A stretch of DNA of 64,000 bases from the NCBI GenBank assembly GCA_005239165.1, contig RAPG01000016.1, forward strand, positions 1-64,000, written 5' to 3'. Source of the DNA: Allopusillimonas ginsengisoli (GTDB taxonomy: Bacteria > Pseudomonadota > Gammaproteobacteria > Burkholderiales > Burkholderiaceae_B). The notes below the pieces were generated by a model. It had not been told where the DNA came from. It did no database searches and was given only the letters and a program-made list of their open reading frames with translations. The position numbers were made by a program, and so were the translations under genes. This document shows, piece by piece, positions 8,469-18,298 of the stretch. Within the stretch, counting starts at the first letter, position 1. Each line of letters begins with the position of its first letter.

Positions 8469-9455
8469 TCAGCCGGCTGTGGCGCCGGTGAGTTTGATAA
8501 TCTCAGCCCATTTTTGGTTTTCGCTGCGAACGAACGTCGCAAAGGCTTCAGGACTCTCACTCTGGATTACGCGGGTTCCGGCCGCTTCGAGCATGCTCTT
8601 GACCGAAGGGTCCTTGAGCGCGGTCGTTGTCGCGTCGAAGAGCTTTTCGACTGTTACGGCGGGGGAGTTTCGGGGCAGCCAAAAACCAAACCAGAACTCC
8701 TGGATTGCAAGATCGTCATGCAGAATATCGTGCAAGGTCGGAATATTAGGAAGCTGAGACATGGGCTCGCGACTTGTTACGGCCAAGGCGCGGAGCATAC
8801 CGCCCTGAACCTGTGGAATTGCGGTTCCGGCAATAGTGAAGGCGAAATCTGTGTCTCCACGCGTAAGCGAGATCGGAATTTCAACAGAACCTTTGAACGG
8901 AACGTGCAGGGCATCCGCTTTGAGCAGTGTCACGAACGTTGCTCCACTAAGATGCGCACCAGACCCTATTCCTCCAGAGGCGTAATTCAACTTCCCGGGT
9001 TCGGCGCGCAGCGCTGCGATTAAATCTTGCACCGTGTGGTAGGGCGAGTTGGCAGACACGACCAGTACGGTAGGCGAGGTCGCGATGACGGTAACAGGTA
9101 TGAAATCATTGATAGGATCAAACGTCAGAGTCGGTTGCAACGCCTTCTGAATCAGGTGAGAGTTTGATCCCAGCAGTGCCGTGTAACCATCGGGCGCTGC
9201 GTTAGCAACATACTGGGCAGCCAGCACGCCACCCGCTCCGACCTTGTTTTCGATCACGACGGGTTGCCCCAGCGTGGCACTCAGCTTGGGACCAAACTGG
9301 CGCACCATGACGTCGGGGCCTCCCCCTGCGGCATAGGGGACGATAATGCGCACCGCTCTGGAAGGATAGGTGTCAGCGGCCCAGGATGCCTTGTTGAGCA
9401 TCAGGCCGGCGCCTAAAGCGCCCATGGCACCCAGGCAAAAATCACGGCGTTGCAT
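8469..9455 (-). CDS. Bug-family tripartite tricarboxylate transporter substrate-binding protein
   Basis: 328 residues. The N-terminus MQRRDFCLG...SWA reads as a signal sequence with a twin-arginine (RRDF) start. YPSRAVRIIVPYAAGGGPD, IENKVGAGG and the DVMVRQFGPKL region are diagnostic of the Bug/TctC family, periplasmic binding proteins expanded in Bordetella and relatives. AAGGAG lies 7 bp before the ATG. Permease genes (tctA/tctB) are not nearby, which is common for Bug proteins. Divergent from the LysR gene at 9567, so the 111-bp gap likely holds both promoters. Confidence 0.93.
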   Translation of the reverse strand: MQRRDFCLGAMGALGAGLMLNKASWAADTYPSRAVRIIVPYAAGGGPDVMVRQFGPKLSATLGQPVVIENKVGAGGVLAAQYVANAAPDGYTALLGSNSHLIQKALQPTLTFDPINDFIPVTVIATSPTVLVVSANSPYHTVQDLIAALRAEPGKLNYASGGIGSGAHLSGATFVTLLKADALHVPFKGSVEIPISLTRGDTDFAFTIAGTAIPQVQGGMLRALAVTSREPMSQLPNIPTLHDILHDDLAIQEFWFGFWLPRNSPAVTVEKLFDATTTALKDPSVKSMLEAAGTRVIQSESPEAFATFVRSENQKWAEIIKLTGATAG

Positions 9456-9566
9456 AGTATGTCTCCTTGTTGTAGTGCAGCCAGTGTAGGTAAGTGTGGT
9501 GAATAGAAAAAGTGATATATTTTTATATATTGATAACTTTTTGTTTGAGGTCTATAGGTCCATGGA

Positions 9567-10517
9567 ATGATTGAACCAGATTATCTGATAGCCAAACTAC
9601 GTTTTCGCCACTTGCGCCTGCTGACAGAAATACAGTCCAGAGGCAGTCTTAGGGCGGCAGCTCAAGCGTTAAGCCTTACGCAGCCGGCTCTAAGTAAGGC
9701 GCTTACAGAAATCGAGAGTGCGTTTGGCTTTGCGCTGTTTACGCGCACGACACGCGGCTTGACGCCAACCGGGCAGGGCGAGGTGGTGCTCAGTGGCGCA
9801 ACCAGGCTGCTGGCAGAACTTACCCATCTTCGTGCTGAGGCGATGACTGCCCATCGCTTTACTGCCAAAATTCGGATTGGCGCGCCTCCATTTGTGGCAC
9901 AAACTTACTTGCCTGACGTCATTGCAAAGCTGGTGCGGCAAGAAGCACCTGTGCGAGTGCATCTGCAAGAGGACCGGGTCCCAGCCTTGATTAGTGCGCT
10001 CAAACGAGGTGAACTCGATGCACTGATCACGACGTTTCCATTGCAGATGCTGGAACCCGATGCCGACGCGTTTCGCTACATCAATTTGTTTGAAGTGCAA
10101 TTTGCGGTCGTTGCGGATGCAGATCACCCGCTGGTCGGATCGCGTAACGTGGACTGGGCCTGTCTGTCTCGGGAACAATGGGTGATGCCAGCACAAGGGT
10201 CTATGGGACGTAAGCTGATCGAGGAGTGCTTTACGCATGCCGGGGTGCCCGTACCTCTGCCGGTGATCGAGTCGACAAGCCCGACAACCAGTCTTCAATT
10301 TGTTGCGGCTGGTCTGGGCATCGGCATTGTTCCCGACGTGACGTTGATTCATCACAGTGCATTGGCGACGGGCTCAGTCAGGCAGCTACATGTCGTGCCA
10401 GAACCGCATTCAAGTGTGGTAGCTCTCATCTTCAGAGATGGGCCGATTAATCCGCGGGTTGCGCTATTGAAGGAAGCGCTGGCACTTGATACGAGAGCTT
10501 GTCGAACTCAAGTGTGA
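9567..10517 (+). CDS. LysR-family transcriptional regulator
   Basis: 316 residues. N-terminal winged helix-turn-helix at about 14-60 (GSLRAAAQALSLTQPALSKA), followed by the two-lobed effector-binding domain. It is transcribed divergently from the Bug/CoA-transferase/SDR/maoC cluster, the classic arrangement for a LysR protein controlling a catabolic operon. The effector is presumably the acid or its CoA ester. Confidence 0.92.
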   Translation: MIEPDYLIAKLRFRHLRLLTEIQSRGSLRAAAQALSLTQPALSKALTEIESAFGFALFTRTTRGLTPTGQGEVVLSGATRLLAELTHLRAEAMTAHRFTAKIRIGAPPFVAQTYLPDVIAKLVRQEAPVRVHLQEDRVPALISALKRGELDALITTFPLQMLEPDADAFRYINLFEVQFAVVADADHPLVGSRNVDWACLSREQWVMPAQGSMGRKLIEECFTHAGVPVPLPVIESTSPTTSLQFVAAGLGIGIVPDVTLIHHSALATGSVRQLHVVPEPHSSVVALIFRDGPINPRVALLKEALALDTRACRTQV

Positions 10518-10722
10518 CTGTTTATGGTTAAGTTGAAGTTGGCGTGGCGGCAGTTGGTTATTGACATCGGCAACAGCTTGCAATCTTGCCGTGCCAGGCT
10601 GTAAAAAATGGTGTCCTGTCGTGTCTGGGCCATGACTTTCCTTGCTGTAAGGCGGTCGCGATGTAGCGTGCTTGTTATCATCAAGGTATCGATTTCCGTT
10701 CAAGGATACCGCAATCGCTTTA

Positions 10723-11991
10723 ATGCATAAGGCCAGCAATGCCAGTTCAGATTCGTCTTCAGAAGAGGCCGCCCGCGCCCAGTTGACGACAAGGCCGGTT
10801 ACCACGCGTGGCAGTCAGTCGACCATGCTCGATGGTGTGCGCGGGCTTGCCGCGATCAGTGTCATCTTCTCGCACGTTTTTCTGCTCTATTACAGCGAGG
10901 TTCATTATGGTCTTGCTGATAGCGTGCCGTCTGCACTGGCCATGAGTATTTTCAATTCGCCTTTCACTTTTTTTTATCGTGGTGGTGCGGCCGTGTTGCT
11001 GTTCTTTTTGCTCAGCGGTTATGTATTGTGCTCCGCCTGCATAAAGAAAGCCCCGTTGAATAACAACTATGTGCCGATGGCAGCCAGTAAGCGCTATTTG
11101 CGCCTCGGTCTGCCAGTGGCGACTGCAGTACTAATCGGCTACCTGGGTATCGTGTTCAATGCATTCCCTTCGGCGCCTGCAGGCATCAACAATTTTCTGG
11201 ATTTTCCCGATCAACAGCTGGGCTTTGCCCAGATGCTGAGATCGGCACTGTTCGGCAGCATGCTGTTTGGTGACGGCAATTTCGACTATGTGCTGTGGAC
11301 CATCTCTGTTGAGTTTTATGGCTCGTTGTTGGTGTTTGCTGTATTTGCCCTAACCCGCAAGAACAGAATGTTTTCTATTGTGTTCTGCACGGCATTGGCC
11401 TGTTTTCTTCTGTTTTTACCCAAGGCGTACAGCCTTTACAGCCTGTTCTTTTTTGGCGCGGCCCTAGCGTATATCGATTTTACGACGGTAAGAAGGTTGT
11501 CGACGCAGCAACTGGCCCTGCTTGCGGTGCCATTGCTCTTGACGGGATGTTATCTCGTCGGTTTCTATGAGACCAGCGCTTCCTATCGCTGGCTGGAGCC
11601 CCTGACTGTCCTGTATCAAACGCTTGCCCCGCGTGCAGACCCATCGGTTATATACCCTGCGTTAGGAGCACTGTGCATACTGGTGTCAATTTTGGCTGGC
11701 GCTGGCCGGCATAGCACGAGTGAACCTGGTTCAGGAGCAAAACTGCTGGCATGGGTTGGCAAGCTGTCGTTTTCTGTTTATCTGTTGCATCCATTTGTTC
11801 TGGCTACTGCAGGCAAGTACATATTTCTGGAAATGGGAAAAAATATGTATTCGCTGCTGGCTTGCCTGCTGGTAGTTTTTTCGGGCACGTATTTTTTCTC
11901 ATACTTTTTTTACAAGCATGTCGACAGACCGTCGACCAAAATTGCAGACCAGTTTGGCAAGCGGCTGTTTATGGCCAGGCACGCTGGTTGA
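10723..11991 (+). CDS. Acyltransferase family 3 membrane protein
   Basis: 422 residues from the ATG at 10723; an upstream in-frame start at 10672 would add 17 residues and is less likely. The TMLDGVRGLAAISVIFSHVF opening and about ten hydrophobic segments are typical of inner-membrane AT3 acyltransferases, which O-acetylate polysaccharides, lipid A sugars or other surface glycans. The catalytic His of FSHVF is present. No glycan biosynthesis genes adjoin it, so the acceptor is unknown. Confidence 0.85.
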   Translation: MHKASNASSDSSSEEAARAQLTTRPVTTRGSQSTMLDGVRGLAAISVIFSHVFLLYYSEVHYGLADSVPSALAMSIFNSPFTFFYRGGAAVLLFFLLSGYVLCSACIKKAPLNNNYVPMAASKRYLRLGLPVATAVLIGYLGIVFNAFPSAPAGINNFLDFPDQQLGFAQMLRSALFGSMLFGDGNFDYVLWTISVEFYGSLLVFAVFALTRKNRMFSIVFCTALACFLLFLPKAYSLYSLFFFGAALAYIDFTTVRRLSTQQLALLAVPLLLTGCYLVGFYETSASYRWLEPLTVLYQTLAPRADPSVIYPALGALCILVSILAGAGRHSTSEPGSGAKLLAWVGKLSFSVYLLHPFVLATAGKYIFLEMGKNMYSLLACLLVVFSGTYFFSYFFYKHVDRPSTKIADQFGKRLFMARHAG

Positions 11992-12042
11992 TCGGAAAAC
12001 GCAACAATATCTGCTCAAGTGTGCTACGAGAGCCGCCTTTGT

Positions 12043-12594
12043 TTAGTTGCTGTGTTTCTTTACCCACGCCACGTAACGATCTACCCAGCCTTGCAGAAAC
12101 GCCTGGCTGTTTGCACCTATGCTGCCGTCTTCGTTGAACAAGCCTTCTTTTGCCTGGAGGAAAACTTCAGGTTGCCCCATGGTGGGCATGTCAAGATAGG
12201 CGAGCGAGTTTCTGAGGTGCTGCTGGGCCAGTGCCGTGCCGATGGCTCCTATGGACACACCCAATACGCCTGCCGGCTTGCCTTCCCATGCATTTTTTCC
12301 GTAAGGACGGGAGGCATGGTCTATGGCGTTTTTAAGTACACCGGGCATTGCGCGGTTATATTCTGGCGTAACGAAGATCACGCCGTTGGCCTCTGAGATT
12401 TCTGTTTTTAGTCGTTTGACGGACGGCGCCTGGTTTTCGTCATCGTCTTGGTTATAAAGTGGCAGATCGCCAATTTCAATTTGTTTGAACGTAAACTCTG
12501 ACGGTGCCAGCTTTGCAATGGCAACAGCAAGTTTGCGATTGAATGACTCTTTGCGCAGGCTTCCCACAACAACAGCGATCTTGTACTGACTCAT
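12043..12594 (-). CDS. NADPH-dependent FMN reductase / quinone reductase
   Basis: 183 residues. The start at 12594 (MSQYKIAV) sits 6 bp after AGGAG; a second ATG at 12600 is too close to that site. GSLRKESFNRKLA is the flavodoxin-like phosphate-binding loop and TPEYNRAMPGVLKNAIDHAS the conserved flavin-contact segment of the ChrR/YieF/SsuE group. These soluble flavoproteins reduce FMN, quinones or chromate. Convergent with the acyltransferase gene. Confidence 0.92.
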   Translation of the reverse strand: MSQYKIAVVVGSLRKESFNRKLAVAIAKLAPSEFTFKQIEIGDLPLYNQDDDENQAPSVKRLKTEISEANGVIFVTPEYNRAMPGVLKNAIDHASRPYGKNAWEGKPAGVLGVSIGAIGTALAQQHLRNSLAYLDMPTMGQPEVFLQAKEGLFNEDGSIGANSQAFLQGWVDRYVAWVKKHSN

Positions 12595-12708
12595 GCTCAT
12601 CTCCTGTAAGGTTACGGCTGATTCTGTAACGATGTAGTGCCGGTTCGATTTTAACGAGAATCGGACGGGCGCAGATGACAGCAAGTAACCGTTTTCTTTT
12701 ATACAGTT

Positions 12709-15700
12709 TTATTTTGAGTTGCGGACCACATTCTGATCAAGGACAGCGACCCCGTAACCACCGCCTCCCGGTGTCTCAACCACGAACACATCACCGGGCT
12801 CCATCTGCGCCGAACCGGTTGCGCCCAGTTCAACGCGGCTGCCATCGGTGCGCAGCACATAGGTTTTTCCCACTTCACCCGGTTCACCGCCTTGAAGGCC
12901 AAATGGCGCGACGCGGCGCCGGTTGGCCAGAATGGCCGCCGTCATGGGTTCGAGAAAACGCACCCGACGAATGCCGCCATTGCCGCCGTGGGCTAAACCT
13001 TTACCGCCGCTGCCTGCACGGATCTCATAGCTTTCGAGTAGTACGGGGAACCGCCACTCCAGTATCTCGGGGTCAGTCAGACGTGAGTTGGTCATATGTG
13101 TCTGCACGACATCGGTGCCGTCGAAATAGCTGATGTTGCCTTGCGCGTCACGCTGTATGCCTGCGCCCGATCCGCCTGAAATGGTTTCGTAGTATTGGTA
13201 ACGGTCATTACCAAAGGTGAAGTTGTTCATGGTGCCTTGGGCGCCTGCCATAACACCCAGCGCGCCATACAAGGCGTCAGTAACGCATTGTGAGGTTTCC
13301 ACATTACCGGCAACTGTCGCCGCAGGAAACAGTGGGTTCAGCATAGAGCCCTCAGGTATGGTCACATTCAGCGGTTTCAGGCAACCCGCGTTCATGGGGA
13401 TGTCGTCATCGACCAGCGTACGGAACACATACAGCACCGCGGCCATGCACACAGCAGAGGGCGCATTGAAATTGTCTGGTAGCTGCGCCGAGGTGCCCGT
13501 AAAGTCAATGTCGGCGCTGCGGGTTGCAGCATCCACTCTTACCGCCACCCGGATCACCGCGCCATTATCCAGCTCGTACTCAAACTTGCCATCCTGCAAT
13601 ACACCGATTACCTGGCGTACAGCTTCTTCGGCATTGTCTTGCACATGGTCCATGTAGGCGTGCACCACGTCCAGACCAAATTCATTGACCATGCGGCGCA
13701 GTTCTTGCACCCCTTTTTCGTTGGCAGCAATCTGCGCGCGCAAGTCAGCAATGTTCTGTTCAGGGTTACGGGCAGGGTACTGGCCACTGCTCAATAGTTT
13801 GCGCAGTTCCTGCTCACGCATGCGGCCGTGCTCTACCAGCTTGAAGTTGTCGATGAGCACGCCTTCTTCCTGGATAGTGCGGCTGTTGGGTGGCATGGAG
13901 CCAGGGGTGATACCGCCAATGTCGGCGTGGTGGCCGCGTGAGGCCACAAAAAACAGAATCTTCTTGCCAGCCAGATCAAAGACCGGCGTTACGACAGTAA
14001 TGTCAGGAAGGTGAGTGCCGCCGTTATAAGGGTCGTTCAACACATAGGCATCGCCCGCCTGCATAACCCCGGCGTTTCGGCGTATGACTGTTGTGATGCT
14101 TTCGCCCATGGAGCCCAGGTGTACCGGCATATGGGGCGCATTGGCGATGAGATTGCCATCGGCATCGAACAGGGCGCAAGAAAAGTCCAGACGCTCTTTG
14201 ATGTTGACGGAAAATGCCGTGTTGGCCAGCGTGGCCCCCATTTGCTCGGCAATCGTCATGAACAGATTATTGAATATTTCGAGCATGACAGGGTCTACCT
14301 GCGTGCCTATGGCTTGACGGCCTGCTTTGGCAACAGCCCGAGTAAGCAACAGCTCGCCGCCCGCCAGTATCTCTAGCGCCCATTCGGGTTCAACAACGGT
14401 GGTTCCGTTGGCGTCGCAAATCATGGCCGGGCCTTGCAGCCGCATGCCGGGTTTAAGCGCATCGCGCTGATAGACCGGCGTCTGCTCATGTATAGACCCG
14501 CCTGAGAACAGTGCCATGGTGGCCTGTGCGGCAGGCACATCCTGATCGGTGGGAGCAGTTTCGGTCTTGCTCGCGGTTTCGCCGCTAAGGCCAGTAGCCT
14601 CGACGGACAATGCCTCGATGACCAGACTCTTGTCAGGCATAAGAAAGCTATAGCGTTGCTGATAGGTTGTTTCAAAGCGTTGCCGCATCTCATCGACTGT
14701 GCCATACGCCACCACCAGTGCAGCATCTGTACCTTCGTAGCGTAAGTGCGCACGCTGGGTAAGCCGGATGCGCGCAGCGGGTATGCCCTGGTTTACAACT
14801 TCCTGCTGAGCGGCTTGGCTAAGTGTGTTTAGCACCCGTTCGCATTGATCAAGCGCGTTGGGATCGAGTACGACCTCAACGCTGGACTCGCGCATGGCCG
14901 TAATATCAGCCAGGCCCATGCCATAGGCCGAAAGTACACCTGCCAAAGGGTGGATGAGTGCACGCCGTACGCCCAAGGCGTCGGCAACCAGGCAGGCGTG
15001 TTGCCCCCCAGCACCGCCAAATGACACAAGTGTGTACTTGGTGACGTCATAACCCCGCTCAACCGAAATTTTCTTGATTGCATTGGCCATGTTGGCGATG
15101 GCAATGTTGATGTACCCCTCAGCCACTTCTTCGGGCGAAGAATGCCGTCCCGTGGCTGCTGCAATCTGCTCGCCCAATGCCGTGAATTTTTCTTTTACGG
15201 TGTCGTAATCGAGTGCTTCGTTGGCCTGTGGGCCGAATATTTTCGGAAAAAACTGGGGCTGAAGTTTGCCTAGCATGACATTGCAGTCGGTAACCGTTAA
15301 CGGGCCGCCGTTGCGATAGCAGGCTGGGCCGGGGTTGGCGCCGGCAGAATCTGGGCCAACCCGCATGCGCGTGCCATCAAAATGCACGATGGAGCCGCCG
15401 CCCGCCGCGACGGTATGAATATTCATCATGGGTGCGCGTAAGCGCACACCTGCAACTTCAGTTTCAAAAGCGCGTTCGAATTCACCGCTGTAATGCGATA
15501 CGTCGGTCGACGTGCCACCCATGTCAAAGCCGATCAGTGCAGAGCAGCCCGCCATTTCTGCGGTGCGCACCATGCCGACGATGCCGCCGGCCGGGCCTGA
15601 CAAAATAGAGTCTTTACCCTGAAACTGATCCGCTGCCGTCAACCCGCCATTTGATTGCATAAACATCAGCCTGACGCCGTCCAGCTCACTGGCGACGCGG

Positions 15701-16404
15701 TCAACATAGCGCCTTAATATGGGGGAGAGGTAGGCGTCAACCACGGTGGTATCGCCACGCCCCACAAGCTTCATCATGGGGCTAACCTCATGCGAAACCG
15801 ACACTTGCGTAAAGCCTATTTCGCGGGCCAGCCCGGCTATGGTGTCTTCGTGCTCGGGGTAGCGATAGGCGTGCATGAGCACAATGGCAATAGAGCGAAA
15901 CCCCTCATCAAATGCCTGCTGCAGCTGGGCGCGCACCTGATCGGCGTCCAGCGATTGCAATACCTCGCCGTGCGCGGTGACGCGCTCGTTGACTTCGTCG
16001 ATGCGTGAATACAGCAGCTCGGCCAGCGTGATGCAGCGGTCAAATAGCCGTGGCCTTTCCTGGTAACCAATACGCAACGCATCGCGAAACCCTTTGGTGG
16101 TGAACAGCACGGTAGGATCGCCTTTTCGCTCGAGCAGGGCATTGGTTGCCACAGTGGTTCCCATTTTTACCGCTTCGATCAGCTCGCCCGGAATGGTATC
16201 GCCGGGTGCCAGGCCTAGCAGCGTTCTTATGCCGGCCAGCGCAGCGTCCGGATACTGCGAGGGGTTGTCAGACAGCAGTTTGTGCGTGAGCAGTGTGCCG
16301 TCCGGGCGTCGAGCCACGATGTCGGTAAACGTGCCGCCACGATCCACCCAGAACTGCCAGCGCGCGTCGGGTTGCGCCGCAACCTGCTTGTCTTGAGAAA
16401 CCAT
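12709..16404 (-). CDS. Hydantoinase A/B fusion, 5-oxoprolinase-like (ATP-dependent)
   Basis: 1231 residues, about the length of eukaryotic-type 5-oxoprolinase. The HyuA half (about 1-690) begins with FWVDRGGTFTDIV and has the second phosphate motif IGFDMGGTSTDVS, both of the actin/acetate-kinase fold that binds ATP. The HyuB half begins near 700 with VDPVMLEIFNNLF and includes the conserved NDPYNGGTHLPD. In bacteria the two halves are usually separate genes, so the fusion is notable. AAAGGA precedes the ATG. It follows a TRAP transporter operon and a DUF1445 gene, which points to ATP-driven opening of 5-oxoproline or a related lactam or hydantoin after import. Other cyclic amides cannot be excluded. 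Confidence 0.9.
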   Translation of the reverse strand: MVSQDKQVAAQPDARWQFWVDRGGTFTDIVARRPDGTLLTHKLLSDNPSQYPDAALAGIRTLLGLAPGDTIPGELIEAVKMGTTVATNALLERKGDPTVLFTTKGFRDALRIGYQERPRLFDRCITLAELLYSRIDEVNERVTAHGEVLQSLDADQVRAQLQQAFDEGFRSIAIVLMHAYRYPEHEDTIAGLAREIGFTQVSVSHEVSPMMKLVGRGDTTVVDAYLSPILRRYVDRVASELDGVRLMFMQSNGGLTAADQFQGKDSILSGPAGGIVGMVRTAEMAGCSALIGFDMGGTSTDVSHYSGEFERAFETEVAGVRLRAPMMNIHTVAAGGGSIVHFDGTRMRVGPDSAGANPGPACYRNGGPLTVTDCNVMLGKLQPQFFPKIFGPQANEALDYDTVKEKFTALGEQIAAATGRHSSPEEVAEGYINIAIANMANAIKKISVERGYDVTKYTLVSFGGAGGQHACLVADALGVRRALIHPLAGVLSAYGMGLADITAMRESSVEVVLDPNALDQCERVLNTLSQAAQQEVVNQGIPAARIRLTQRAHLRYEGTDAALVVAYGTVDEMRQRFETTYQQRYSFLMPDKSLVIEALSVEATGLSGETASKTETAPTDQDVPAAQATMALFSGGSIHEQTPVYQRDALKPGMRLQGPAMICDANGTTVVEPEWALEILAGGELLLTRAVAKAGRQAIGTQVDPVMLEIFNNLFMTIAEQMGATLANTAFSVNIKERLDFSCALFDADGNLIANAPHMPVHLGSMGESITTVIRRNAGVMQAGDAYVLNDPYNGGTHLPDITVVTPVFDLAGKKILFFVASRGHHADIGGITPGSMPPNSRTIQEEGVLIDNFKLVEHGRMREQELRKLLSSGQYPARNPEQNIADLRAQIAANEKGVQELRRMVNEFGLDVVHAYMDHVQDNAEEAVRQVIGVLQDGKFEYELDNGAVIRVAVRVDAATRSADIDFTGTSAQLPDNFNAPSAVCMAAVLYVFRTLVDDDIPMNAGCLKPLNVTIPEGSMLNPLFPAATVAGNVETSQCVTDALYGALGVMAGAQGTMNNFTFGNDRYQYYETISGGSGAGIQRDAQGNISYFDGTDVVQTHMTNSRLTDPEILEWRFPVLLESYEIRAGSGGKGLAHGGNGGIRRVRFLEPMTAAILANRRRVAPFGLQGGEPGEVGKTYVLRTDGSRVELGATGSAQMEPGDVFVVETPGGGGYGVAVLDQNVVRNSK

Positions 16405-16416
16405 CGGTGTGTCCTT

Positions 16417-17700
16417 TCAATAAAACTTTTTTGGTAACCATGTGGCGATGCCAGGCTCAAACGCGAGCAAGATAACCATGGCCATCAGTGCAATGACAAA
16501 GGGGATAGCGCCAATAATTACATCACTCAGTGAGCCGCCACGGCGCACGCCCTGTACAACGTACAAGTTCAGTCCGACCGGCGGAGTAATCAGCGCCATT
16601 TCGAGCAGCAGCATTACGACAATCCCATACCATACGGGGTCAAAGCCCATGCTCATCATCAATGGCGTGGTGATCGGTATAGTGGTGACCATCATTGACA
16701 GGGTCTCGAGAAAGCACCCCAGTATCAAGTAAAAGACGACTACTGCTGCGAATGTTTGCATAGGCGTCCAGCCCAAATCCAGAATAGTGCTGGTAAGCAA
16801 GTCGGTCAGGCCGATGCTGACCAGCACGAAATTCAGAAAATAGGCGGCCAAAACTATAATAATGACCATAGATGCGGTGCGCATTGTGCCCTCAGCCGTA
16901 TCTCGCAGCATCGTCCACGATAGCCTTTTATAGAAAGCGGCTAAGGCCAACGCAGACATCACTCCGACTGCAGCCGCCTCGGTCGGCGTGGCGATTCCTG
17001 CATAAATAGAGCCCACAACAATCAGAAAAATGAGCAGTGGTGGAATCAGGTTAACGAGAGAGCTTAGCCGGGCTGACCAACTGGCCTTTTGGCGTGTGCC
17101 ACCCCACTGGGGTTTGAACATGCAAGCGATTACGACGGTCAGCGAAAAGATGACGGCGAGTGCCAGCCCTGGAATGAAGCCCGCAAGATACAGCTGCGGT
17201 ACAGAAGTATCGGTTAAGGTGCCATAGATGATCATGTTGATGGATGGAGGAATCAGTATGCCCAGCGTACCCCCTGCAGCCAGAGTGCCCAGAAACAATG
17301 GCTGCGAATAACTGTGCCGCTCGCCCTGGGGTATTGCAACTGTTCCAATGGTGGCAGCAGTAGCAACACTAGAGCCTGATGTGGCAGCAAAAGCAGCACA
17401 GGCGCCAATGTTGGCATGCATTAGGCCCCCCGGCAGCCAGCCAAGCCATTTTTCCATGGCGTCATAGAGTCGCTCGGCCATTCCCGCACGCAACATTAAT
17501 TCGCCAAGCAAAATGAACATGGGGATCGAAACCAGCAGAAAGTCGGTGCTGGTAGACCAGAATACCTCGCCAATGGCCCGGTGTAGCGGGAAAAACGAGT
17601 AAAACTGGTCAAGAACCAGTCCCAGCACTCCCATGCTGGCAGCAACCGGAACGGCCAACGCTAGCAAGACGACTAGAAGAACAGCGGTATTAATCAGCAT
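16417..17700 (-). CDS. dctM: TRAP transporter large permease (DctM)
   Basis: 427 residues with about 12 hydrophobic segments. GAIGEVFWSTSTDFLLVSIPMFILLGELMLRAG-type opening and the GTLAAGGTLGILIPPS loop are signatures of the DctM family. It is the sodium-coupled channel subunit of a tripartite ATP-independent periplasmic transporter. Overlaps the dctQ stop by 11 bp, indicating translational coupling, and is followed 12 bp later by the oxoprolinase gene. Confidence 0.94.
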   Translation of the reverse strand: MLINTAVLLVVLLALAVPVAASMGVLGLVLDQFYSFFPLHRAIGEVFWSTSTDFLLVSIPMFILLGELMLRAGMAERLYDAMEKWLGWLPGGLMHANIGACAAFAATSGSSVATAATIGTVAIPQGERHSYSQPLFLGTLAAGGTLGILIPPSINMIIYGTLTDTSVPQLYLAGFIPGLALAVIFSLTVVIACMFKPQWGGTRQKASWSARLSSLVNLIPPLLIFLIVVGSIYAGIATPTEAAAVGVMSALALAAFYKRLSWTMLRDTAEGTMRTASMVIIIVLAAYFLNFVLVSIGLTDLLTSTILDLGWTPMQTFAAVVVFYLILGCFLETLSMMVTTIPITTPLMMSMGFDPVWYGIVVMLLLEMALITPPVGLNLYVVQGVRRGGSLSDVIIGAIPFVIALMAMVILLAFEPGIATWLPKKFY

Positions 17701-18298
17701 GCGAGTCTCTTTGCCGGAGATGTTGCCGCGTTTGCGGAGAAATTTCGTCGCTTACTTCTTCTTCGACGCTGCGAATGCCTGCGATGCGACCGACGGCCGC
17801 GCGATCTCCGTGGTAAAGCAACACACACACTCTCAAAAGAAGAATGATCAATACAAACATAAACAGCAGAAAACCGGCTACCCATAAACCTTGAGGAATG
17901 ATTAGAGGTGTTCGCAGTTGCGTGCTGGCCGTGGCCCCCATGGCGGCGGAGCTGAGCCATAGCTCAAACGTGAACCACGTCACGACGGCCATGAACGCGC
18001 CCATCAGCACGACACCCGCTAGGTCTAGCCAGGCAGTCCATTGTTGCGGCAATCGCATATACAGCGCGTCGATACGCACATTAGCGCGCCTAAGTAGCGT
18101 GAATGACAGGCTCCAGCTCGTACTTATTGCTAGCACATAGCCAGCTAACTCATCGCTGCCGTGTAGTGAAATATTCAGCAGCTTGCGCAGAAGGACATCG
18201 GCGGTGATATAAGCGGCTGCTGCGAAAAGTAGAGCCGCGCTGGCCCAAGTGGCAGCGCGGCTAAGCTGTTCCGCCAGATGATAAAGTTTCTTCATCAT
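17690..18298 (-). CDS. dctQ: TRAP transporter small permease (DctQ)
   Basis: 202 residues with four transmembrane segments (about 15-35, 50-70, 88-110, 133-158). GSDELAGYVLAISTSWSLSF and RRANVRIDALY are conserved in DctQ proteins. It partners DctM. The ATG at 18298 abuts the dctP stop codon (TAAATG), so the genes are one operon. Confidence 0.92.
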   Translation of the reverse strand: MMKKLYHLAEQLSRAATWASAALLFAAAAYITADVLLRKLLNISLHGSDELAGYVLAISTSWSLSFTLLRRANVRIDALYMRLPQQWTAWLDLAGVVLMGAFMAVVTWFTFELWLSSAAMGATASTQLRTPLIIPQGLWVAGFLLFMFVLIILLLRVCVLLYHGDRAAVGRIAGIRSVEEEVSDEISPQTRQHLRQRDSHAD